A stretch of 6,820 bases of DNA from Bacteroidales bacterium (lineage in GTDB: Bacteria; Bacteroidota; Bacteroidia; Bacteroidales; UBA7960), in NCBI GenBank assembly GCA_003560215.1, contig PWIY01000377.1:1-6820 (forward strand). Direction: 5' to 3'. Below the pieces are notes generated by a model that saw only the letters and a list, made by a program, of their open reading frames with translations, was not told the origin of the DNA and searched no databases. Shown piece by piece: positions 1 through 5,402 of the stretch. A program made the position numbers and the translations under genes. The first letter of the stretch is position 1; each line of letters starts with the position of its first letter.

Positions 1-975
1 CGTCGAGGTCATCTGGTGTACATGACTGAAAGAATAGATCCCGAAAAGCTCCTCCACATGAACGCTGTCTTTTTGGGCAGACCTGGAAAGGTCATTGCGG
101 ACCAAATCAACGATCATCACATTCTCGCTTCTCTCCTTGGGATCTTCAAACAGGGCCTGGCGATTTTTGGCATCTTCGGCCATATTATCGCCCCGGGCAC
201 TGGTTCCTTTAATGGGCTGTGCAATCAGCCGTGATCCCTGCTTTCTCATGAAACGCTCAGGGCTGGCACACATGAGATAATTCCCATCCAGCATATAAAA
301 ACAGGAAAAGGGGGTGGGCGAAGAACGATTGATCCAGTCATAAAAAACCACCGGATCAATTTCAATGTTCTCACGGAAAAACTCCACGCAGTAGTTCAGT
401 TCATAGATATCTCCGGCCTGAATGTGATCCTTGATGGAGCGAAGCTGGCGGAGGTAACGGGCCCTCGACACACGGGGCTCAAGGCCGGGATATGCCGGAT
501 GAATCAGCCGGGTTTCATCTTCCGAAATCAGGCCACGATACACATATTCCGGATCAGATAATTTGCCGAACCCGGGAAGGCAGCCGATACGGCATCCGCC
601 TTCCTGTCCGGGCAGCACCACGGCCACCGGACGAAAAAAATGGGTCAGGGGCATCCCCACCTGATCCGGATTCTTTGAATGCAGGTTCTCAAGCTGGTTC
701 TTCAGTTCATAGGAGAAAAACCCAAACAACCAGTCCTGCCGGCTGTCCGCAAACTCCTTCAATTCCTCAAATGTATCCTGAAAAGGGCCGGCAAACAGAT
801 CGGCTTCACCAATGGCGAAAGCCCAGGGCAGTCCTGAATACTGATCCTGGCCATATCCGTTGGAATTCAGGAAGACAGCGGTTCCGGCATGTTTGCGGAT
901 CCATGGCAGGACTTTTCCGTATGCCTTTCCAAAATCGGGGGATTCACAAAAATCCCTGTAAAACCTTTCACTCAT
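1..975 (-). CDS. pabB: Aminodeoxychorismate synthase component I (PabB), 3' end cut off by the window
   Basis: This enzyme aminates chorismate to 4-amino-4-deoxychorismate, the precursor of p-aminobenzoate in cytosolic folate synthesis, using ammonia from a PabA-type glutaminase. The frame is open from the ATG at 975 to the window edge and gives 325 residues; about 100 C-terminal residues are probably missing. An in-frame stop lies upstream, and 975 is the first ATG after it. The chorismate-binding domain is clear: GDIYELNY at 188-195, SPER at 238-241, PIKGT with Lys256, DLVRND at 290-295, and VHQM around His320. In the family, a Lys in PIKGT marks PabB, where it forms a covalent substrate adduct; anthranilate synthase TrpE has PIAGT. 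The visible N-terminal part (about 1-165) is the less conserved half. There is no clear Shine-Dalgarno sequence. The gene diverges from the exported-protein gene at 1128. I am confident of the superfamily and fairly confident of PabB over TrpE or isochorismate synthase. Confidence 0.9.
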   Translation of the reverse strand, partial: MSERFYRDFCESPDFGKAYGKVLPWIRKHAGTAVFLNSNGYGQDQYSGLPWAFAIGEADLFAGPFQDTFEELKEFADSRQDWLFGFFSYELKNQLENLHSKNPDQVGMPLTHFFRPVAVVLPGQEGGCRIGCLPGFGKLSDPEYVYRGLISEDETRLIHPAYPGLEPRVSRARYLRQLRSIKDHIQAGDIYELNYCVEFFRENIEIDPVVFYDWINRSSPTPFSCFYMLDGNYLMCASPERFMRKQGSRLIAQPIKGTSARGDNMAEDAKNRQALFEDPKERSENVMIVDLVRNDLSRSAQKDSVHVEELFGIYSFSHVHQMTST

Positions 976-997
976 GGACTTCAAGATTGGCAACCTG

Positions 998-1029
998 CAA
1001 AGATATGGCTTTTGATTATACTGAAGGAA
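998..1029 (-). promoter_or_regulatory. Putative pabB promoter (Bacteroidota type)
   Basis: Read on the minus strand, TATCTTTG at 1005-998 matches the Bacteroidota -7 consensus TAnnTTTG exactly. A weak -33 candidate, TTCC, lies at 1029-1026 with a 20-bp spacer. Transcription would begin near 992-994, leaving a leader of about 18 bases before the ATG at 975. The -7 match is seen directly; promoter activity is inferred. Confidence 0.5.
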
Positions 1030-1041
1030 TCCTTATATTTG
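1011..1041 (+). promoter_or_regulatory. Putative promoter of the exported-protein gene (Bacteroidota type)
   Basis: TTTG at 1011-1014, a 19-bp spacer and TATATTTG at 1034-1041 match both boxes of the Bacteroidota housekeeping promoter consensus. Transcription would start near 1046-1048, giving a leader of about 80 bases before the ATG at 1128. This is the best promoter match I found in the window. Its -33 box lies 5 bp from the -7 box of the opposing pabB promoter. Confidence 0.65.
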
Positions 1042-1068
1042 ATTAAACAAGAAGCCCGCAAGAAACGT

Positions 1069-1091
1069 TGTGTATTGGAAGACAATACACA
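1069..1091 (+). promoter_or_regulatory. Perfect 9-bp hairpin in the 5' leader of the exported-protein gene
   Basis: TGTGTATTG at 1069-1077 and CAATACACA at 1083-1091 are exact reverse complements around a GAAGA loop of 5 bases. The dyad lies within the predicted transcript, about 36 bases before the start codon. No T-run follows, so it is not a terminator. It could stabilise the mRNA, affect translation, or act at DNA level as an operator. The structure is seen directly; its role is unknown. Confidence 0.5.
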
Positions 1092-1109
1092 TGCTCAAAA
1101 AGCTACAAA

Positions 1110-1125
1110 CCCCAAAACCCCAAAA
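1110..1125 (+). repeat. Two tandem CCCCAAAA units just before a start codon
   Basis: CCCCAAAA occurs twice in direct succession and ends 2 bases before the ATG at 1128. The region has no Shine-Dalgarno sequence. An unstructured A-rich stretch here is in keeping with how Bacteroidota messages often recruit ribosomes. Two units are too few to claim more than local low complexity. Confidence 0.4.
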
Positions 1126-1127
1126 TC

Positions 1128-1976
1128 ATGAAAAAAGGTGCAACTACATGGGTTTTCACATTGATGATCTCCGGCCTCTCACTGATCATGGCCATACCGG
1201 CCCATGCCCAGCCGGCCGATGCCAGGGCCGCAGAAATCCTGCAAACCGTCCGGGAGGAATATGAACGTTCCATTGAAAACATCGATGACTACACGGTGGT
1301 CAGCGATATGTATACAACTTATTATAAAAAAGCCTATGACAACGGACGGCCTTATTTCCGGTCGCGTTCGGAAACTGATGCCCTTGGCGGAATGGAAAGC
1401 ACCTCAAGCGTGTCTGATGCGGAGCTTTTTTCGCCGGAAACATTTGAAAAGCTGAAGAACAATGCCATTTATGAGGGCACTGAAACGCTTGACGGACATG
1501 AGGTACACATCATTTTCATAGAAGAGATCGAAGGCCTTTTGGAAGATGAGGAAGACCTCGATGAAACCCTGACCGAAATGCGCATTTTTATTGACACCCA
1601 AAAATGGGTAATGCGGCAAATGGCCTTTTCTGTGGAGGCAGCCATGGAAGATGGAATGATGCGTAAAATTGAACCGGTCATACAGTTCAGGGACTATCGC
1701 GATCATGAAGGAATGCTGATTCCCTGGGAAACAGTGACCATCATTTCCGGACTTGACGACGCCCTGTCAGATGAAGAAAGGCGGGAAGCAGAAGAAGGGC
1801 TGAAGGAAATGGAACGGGAACTGGAAAATATGCCGGAAGCACAGCGCGACATGGTCAAGCAAATGATGGGTGACCAGCTTGAACAACTCAAAAATATGCT
1901 GGCCGGCGATCAGATGGAATTCACCACCACAGTAAATGAAGTAAAAGTGAACACCGGCGTTGAAGGGTTCGATTAA
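1128..1976 (+). CDS. Exported acidic protein, possibly LolA-like (outer-membrane lipoprotein-sorting fold)
   Basis: The protein has 282 residues. I chose the ATG at 1128 because it begins an ideal signal peptide: basic MKK, a hydrophobic core to about residue 24, and a signal peptidase I site AHA|Q at 25-28. The longer frame from TTG at 1068 would put a polar 20-residue extension before it. There is no lipobox cysteine, so a soluble periplasmic location is inferred. The mature part has alternating strands typical of LolA/LolB-like half-barrels, with IFIDTQKWVMRQM in the middle and a closing strand pattern near TVNEVKVNTG. I recognise the general style, not a specific family, and no catalytic motif is visible. 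An acidic, Met-rich helical stretch (about 214-262, many Glu) is inserted before the last strand and may form a coiled coil. Such proteins often bind lipids or lipoproteins. The gene stands alone, with its own promoter and a downstream hairpin. Confidence 0.75.
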   Translation: MKKGATTWVFTLMISGLSLIMAIPAHAQPADARAAEILQTVREEYERSIENIDDYTVVSDMYTTYYKKAYDNGRPYFRSRSETDALGGMESTSSVSDAELFSPETFEKLKNNAIYEGTETLDGHEVHIIFIEEIEGLLEDEEDLDETLTEMRIFIDTQKWVMRQMAFSVEAAMEDGMMRKIEPVIQFRDYRDHEGMLIPWETVTIISGLDDALSDEERREAEEGLKEMERELENMPEAQRDMVKQMMGDQLEQLKNMLAGDQMEFTTTVNEVKVNTGVEGFD

Positions 1977-1983
1977 CAAATGC

Positions 1984-2835
1984 TCACCACTTAATCAGGT
2001 AAAAGGGGTCTGCTTTTACCTTTTCTGTTACAAAGTGATGCAGTTCGCGCATGCTGAAAACATGCAGGGGAACGCCACCTGACAAGCAACTTCTGACAAT
2101 GTCTGTTTTTTCCAGATCCCGCATCAGGCGGATCTTGTTCCACCACACGAATCCCTTCACTGAATAGGCAGGGTGGTTTGTGTGAATGGGATAACGGACC
2201 AATGCATCACGTCCGTTGGTCCTGATCACATATTCATCCTCAAAAAACCTCAGATAAGGCACCTGTTGCTCATATTCCACGAGGTGGATCAGGCTGCAGG
2301 TCACGTAGTCAAGGCCGATATTCAGGCAATAAAAATCCTGGTCGGCCATTTGGCGAAAAATTCCCCCCGGTGAAAAAGAAAGATCGTTTTGCTGAAAAGC
2401 ATGGGATCCAAGGGCCATGACCGAATAACAGGGGTCATGGTTGCGGAAATGGCTGTCATGAAAGAACCTCCGGGCAAACGCACCGTAAGCGGGAAGCTCC
2501 ATTGCCGGATCAAACACTTTGGTTTTTCGCACCCCCGGGGTAAAGGCCTGTGAAACAATCAGCGAAAACCGGTCTTGCAAAGCAATTCGCAGCCATTCAT
2601 AGGTGTCTTTTTCAGGGGTAAACCTTTTCACTGCAGAAAGCGACACATGTACAAAGAGATTATCGGAGGGTACAGCGTTGATAAACCGCTCAAAACCGGC
2701 CCCGGCTTCTTGATTGTACGTCCATTTTTTCCGCAGCCTGGGGTGCTGTCTGACCAGACGCCTGAGGTAGAAGTACACAACAGTACTGAATACACTTATC
2801 TTTCTGATAAAAAAACCTGCCATCATATCCGGCAT
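1984..2835 (-). CDS. AAC(3)-fold N-acetyltransferase-like protein, divergent
   Basis: The protein has 283 residues, close to the usual 260-280 of the AAC(3)/YokD-like acetyl-CoA-dependent family. Matches in order are: LFVHVSLSAV at 60-69 (family pattern hSSL), a strand ending in FTPG at 98-101 (usually PTFT), VFDPAMELPAYGAF at 107-120 (VFDP..tPS.mG), a segment RNHDPCYSVMALGSHA at 131-146, SLIHLVEY at 181-188 (H..E), and a C-terminal DPFYLI. In many members the fourth segment reads RS.HP..S; here Asp134 sits where that His usually is. The N-terminal 25 residues are hydrophobic and basic and might touch the membrane. The ATG at 2835 follows the flippase stop by 18 bp, so the two are probably cotranscribed, with no Shine-Dalgarno sequence. 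Next to a flippase, a sugar amine of an exported glycan is a plausible substrate; this is inference. It should not be labelled an aminoglycoside-resistance gene. Confidence 0.75.
   Translation of the reverse strand: MPDMMAGFFIRKISVFSTVVYFYLRRLVRQHPRLRKKWTYNQEAGAGFERFINAVPSDNLFVHVSLSAVKRFTPEKDTYEWLRIALQDRFSLIVSQAFTPGVRKTKVFDPAMELPAYGAFARRFFHDSHFRNHDPCYSVMALGSHAFQQNDLSFSPGGIFRQMADQDFYCLNIGLDYVTCSLIHLVEYEQQVPYLRFFEDEYVIRTNGRDALVRYPIHTNHPAYSVKGFVWWNKIRLMRDLEKTDIVRSCLSGGVPLHVFSMRELHHFVTEKVKADPFYLIKW
1997..2024 (+). terminator. Probable terminator of the exported-protein gene, inside the convergent CDS
   Basis: AGGTAAAAG at 1997-2005 and CTTTTACCT at 2013-2021 pair perfectly around a 7-base loop, and three more T follow on the plus strand, 20 bases after the stop codon at 1974-1976. 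The stem is fairly AT-rich, so strength is uncertain. It lies within the last codons of the minus-strand gene that ends at 1984. Read on the minus strand it has no T-run after it, so it fits the plus-strand gene better. Confidence 0.5.
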
Positions 2836-2853
2836 TTATCCATGCTTAAATCG

Positions 2854-4344
2854 TTACCGCCTGAAGTAGGCAGCGACCTGCATTGCAAAATTCCGTGCCC
2901 ACGCATTCAGCTCCTTTGATATACCGAGCGTCCACACCGGCCAAAGAAAAGCCAAAGCCGTGACCAGCGACCGCAGGAAAAGATCAGCAAAAACACTCGG
3001 ACCCGGTCCGATTTGCGTTGAGGCGGCCATGATGACCAGCATCAGTCCGGGCACCCACAGCTGCCTGGTTTCAAATGGTTGAATTCCGAAATGTATATAT
3101 ATAAAAATCAGGCGGATCAGATTGAACAGCACCAGGGTCAGCATGCTGGCAAAAGCTGCACCTTCAGCCCCCCACAGCGGGATAAAAATCAGGTTGGCTG
3201 CGATGGCAAACCCTACCATGGCAAGGGTAAAATACAGGTCATACCGGTATTTTTTTGATGTGGTAAGGATGGTGGCATTCAGTCCGGCACTCATGTCAAA
3301 CAACTTCCCGATCCCCAGTAAAAGAAAAACATAGCGACCGGCCTGATACTCATCCGGCATAAAGTGAAAAATCACATCAAGATTCACCCAAAGCAGAAGA
3401 AACAGCAGCCCGCCAACCACCAGGTTGCCAGCGGTGGCCTTGCGGTACACCTCTTCCATGTGCCCCATGGCCCGTGTTTTCCAGTATGCCGCAACAAAAG
3501 GGGCCGACACTTTGACCATGGACCGGTAAGGGATCAGCATCACCGAAGTCATGAATATCATGGTGGTGTACACCCCGGCAACCCCAAGGTCGATCATTCC
3601 TGCCACCATCAGGGAGTCCACGCTGATAAGCAGGAAGGTACTCAGGTTATTCAGCAATGAATACAAACCGTACACCAGCATAATTTTCCCAAGGCGCCTG
3701 AGCAGCAGCGGCCATGCCGGCTGAAGCCGGAGCCATCCCTTTACGGTTGTATATCCGATCAGGATCACCGCAGGCATGCAATAAGCGATCACATAAACCA
3801 TCACAAATCCGGGAAAAGACAGCAGGCCGAAGGCATAAAGGCTGATTGTCAATGTTACCAGCAACCTCAGCACCACCTCATGCGTCACTGAAGGGATGAT
3901 GTTTTTGTAGAGGCATCGCAGATAAGACTCAAACAGATTGAAAAACAGGGTGGCAAGGCCAAGGGGAATCAGGTACAGGGCATAGTCAACCAGCAGGGGG
4001 CTGGAATCGCCATACAACATCACAAAAGGCCGCTGGAAAACCAGAAAAAGCAATGTGGCCAGGGTAAATCCGGCAAGCGACAGGGTCAGGATCCCAAACA
4101 AAAAGCCATGGTGATGGTTTTTGGGATCATTGAAAAAAGGGAAAAAACGAAGGATAATGTTTCTTGACCCCAGGGCCGCCACTTGCGCATAGATCAGCGA
4201 TATGGTGATCATCAGGTTGGCAAGCCCCACCTGCTCGGTGGTCAGGAAGTTGGTGAATAAAAAGAGTTTGTTCAGGTAACCAATCACGGCACCCGCATAA
4301 GCGATCAGGGTAATGCGAAAACTGTCACGCTGAACAATGCCCAT
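2854..4344 (-). CDS. Oligosaccharide flippase, MOP superfamily (Wzx/RfbX-like)
   Basis: This is a polytopic inner-membrane protein of 496 residues, the normal size for polysaccharide-lipid flippases, which move undecaprenyl-linked sugars to the periplasmic face. It has about 12-14 hydrophobic segments spread over its whole length. Recognisable Bacteroidota flippase features are the start MGIVQRDS, followed by a first helix; LTTEQVGL at 34-41; the motif FFPFFNDPKNHHHGF at 67-81; and near the C-terminal third a DMSAGLNATIL segment followed by paired helices with IPLWGAEGAAFAS. I prefer the ATG at 4344, because MGI.. is the usual family start; the frame can be extended two codons to a TTG at 4350. 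The gene lies 26 bp after the amidohydrolase stop and 18 bp before the acetyltransferase-like gene, so it is the middle of a likely operon. No glycosyltransferase or polymerase lies in the window, so the exported sugar cannot be named. Lipid II or teichoic-type export cannot be excluded. Confidence 0.88.
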   Translation of the reverse strand: MGIVQRDSFRITLIAYAGAVIGYLNKLFLFTNFLTTEQVGLANLMITISLIYAQVAALGSRNIILRFFPFFNDPKNHHHGFLFGILTLSLAGFTLATLLFLVFQRPFVMLYGDSSPLLVDYALYLIPLGLATLFFNLFESYLRCLYKNIIPSVTHEVVLRLLVTLTISLYAFGLLSFPGFVMVYVIAYCMPAVILIGYTTVKGWLRLQPAWPLLLRRLGKIMLVYGLYSLLNNLSTFLLISVDSLMVAGMIDLGVAGVYTTMIFMTSVMLIPYRSMVKVSAPFVAAYWKTRAMGHMEEVYRKATAGNLVVGGLLFLLLWVNLDVIFHFMPDEYQAGRYVFLLLGIGKLFDMSAGLNATILTTSKKYRYDLYFTLAMVGFAIAANLIFIPLWGAEGAAFASMLTLVLFNLIRLIFIYIHFGIQPFETRQLWVPGLMLVIMAASTQIGPGPSVFADLFLRSLVTALAFLWPVWTLGISKELNAWARNFAMQVAAYFRR

Positions 4345-4370
4345 GGTCAATGTTTATCAAAACAAACGCA

Positions 4371-5324
4371 TTAAGCCGGAATCAGCCGGTCTGCATTGCG
4401 GTAAAAAATATTCTCCAGTTTATCTGCAGGGAGCTGCAATGAACGGATCAGATCCTCATGACCAAAACTTGTATTATCGGTTCCAAACAGGATCTTTCTG
4501 TGATGTTTTTCCAGGAATAACCTGGCTTTTTCCGGGTCACGCCGCATGGCATTGAAGCCGCTTTTCCCGGAAACATCGCAGTAGAGGTTTTCATATCGGG
4601 AAAGGAGGCGGTCAATGATCCCAAAACGGTCAATGCGCCCTTTATCATGAAACAATATTTCCGAACGGTCGGAGGCAATGTGGTTCCAGAAGTGGGGACC
4701 ATGGGCGATAAAAACCTGTGAGGGAAATTGTTTCAGGCGCTTCTCAAGACCGGCAAAATCATGCAGATAACCGGGAAAATAAGTAAGATGATCTTCAATG
4801 TGGTCTTTCAGGATGGAAGTTTTTTTCGAAAACCGAAGCAGAAAATTTTTTACCACCCCGTTCAGGGCTCCGTTCAGCAACACATTCAATGTCTTTTCAG
4901 CCAGTCCCGGATTATCGGGCACATAATGCATCCTGGGTTCTTCCATGTGAAAAAGCAGGGGCAGGCGGTGCCGGTATATAACTTTCAGGTAGGATTCCAT
5001 TCGCCGCTCTTCCCACCTGCGGGTCACTTTCAGCTCTCCGCAACCCCTCATGCCATTGTTTTTGGCATGGATTATTTTCTGCTCCAGGCGATCGGTTTTC
5101 GGATCCGGGGCGTAGAACGGGATTACACGGTCAGGGTACTTCTCGTGGGCATTAAACACTTCTTCCGGTGAAATATGCTGGTACAGGCTTTCAATGGGTG
5201 CTTCCTCCTCTTCCCAGGTAAGCAGCCAGCATCTTTCAATGCTGTGGTTGTCCATGTAAGTGATCAGCCGGTCAGCGTCCAGCCCCTGCAATTCAACATG
5301 CAAATGTGCATCAATCTTCCGCAT
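4371..5324 (-). CDS. Metal-dependent amidohydrolase (Amidohydrolase_2 type TIM barrel), substrate unknown
   Basis: The protein has 317 residues. The family folds as a TIM barrel binding one or two metal ions and hydrolyses or decarboxylates varied substrates. Expected ligands are visible: the HxH pair DAHLH with His7 and His9 at the end of strand 1, GCGELKV with Glu97, LLFH with His126, FIAHGPHFW with His208, and GTDN with Asp283 at the end of strand 8. The order and spacing fit an active enzyme of the PF04909 group. No signal peptide is present, so it acts in the cytosol. The segment between strands 5 and 6 (about 131-200) is longer than the rest of the loops and likely shapes the substrate pocket. 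It is the first gene of a likely three-gene operon with the flippase and the acetyltransferase-like gene. The ATG at 5324 lies 5 bases after a promoter-like TATCTTTG, so the transcript may have almost no leader. I do not recognise the reaction. Confidence 0.85.
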   Translation of the reverse strand: MRKIDAHLHVELQGLDADRLITYMDNHSIERCWLLTWEEEEAPIESLYQHISPEEVFNAHEKYPDRVIPFYAPDPKTDRLEQKIIHAKNNGMRGCGELKVTRRWEERRMESYLKVIYRHRLPLLFHMEEPRMHYVPDNPGLAEKTLNVLLNGALNGVVKNFLLRFSKKTSILKDHIEDHLTYFPGYLHDFAGLEKRLKQFPSQVFIAHGPHFWNHIASDRSEILFHDKGRIDRFGIIDRLLSRYENLYCDVSGKSGFNAMRRDPEKARLFLEKHHRKILFGTDNTSFGHEDLIRSLQLPADKLENIFYRNADRLIPA

Positions 5325-5329
5325 ATAAG

Positions 5330-5361
5330 CAAAGATACAAAAACAGCCACTAACCCGGGAA
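5330..5361 (-). promoter_or_regulatory. Putative promoter of the amidohydrolase-flippase-acetyltransferase unit
   Basis: On the minus strand, TATCTTTG at 5337-5330 matches TAnnTTTG exactly, with a weak -33 candidate TTCC at 5361-5358 and a 20-bp spacer. The last G is only 5 bases before the ATG at 5324, so transcription would begin at or almost at the start codon. The upstream half overlaps the korB terminator stem. Confidence 0.45.
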
Positions 5362-5385
5362 TTCTGGTCCGGATCAGTGGCTGTT
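5338..5385 (-). terminator. Rho-independent terminator after korB
   Basis: On the minus strand AACAGCCACT (5385-5376) pairs with AGTGGCTGTT (5351-5342). One further inner pair and CCGG/CCGG follow between two mismatches, closing a 10-base loop (5368-5359). The stem is followed by a run of five T (5343-5339, two of them paired in the stem). It starts 17 bases after the korB stop codon at 5403. Strong GC-containing stem and T-run in the right orientation make this a convincing terminator for the korAB transcript. Confidence 0.8.
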
Positions 5386-5402
5386 ATTCTGGAAATCAGA
5401 TT

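Noticed and set aside
1..975. Anthranilate synthase TrpE or isochorismate synthase
   Set aside because: Lys256 in PIKGT is the mark of aminodeoxychorismate synthase; TrpE has Ala there. No trp or menaquinone gene is seen nearby.
492..1046. A 184-codon open frame on the plus strand
   Set aside because: It lies almost wholly antisense to the well-supported pabB frame, is Pro/Arg/Ser-rich with no recognisable domain, and runs through the divergent promoter region.
1068..1127. A 20-codon N-terminal extension of the exported protein from TTG
   Set aside because: It would bury the signal peptide behind a polar stretch and would overlap the leader hairpin; the ATG at 1128 gives a clean signal peptide.
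1984..2835. Aminoglycoside-resistance gene
   Set aside because: The AAC(3) fold is recognisable, but the sequence is divergent, the motif is altered and the neighbour is a flippase. No mobile element or resistance context is present.
4728..5171. A 147-codon open frame on the plus strand
   Set aside because: It is antisense to the amidohydrolase, whose metal-ligand motifs are intact, and shows no domain of its own.
5342..5385. Inverted repeat as a mobile-element end or attachment site
   Set aside because: The dyad has a short loop and a T-run directly after it in the direction of korB, which fits a terminator; there is no transposase or integrase and no target duplication.
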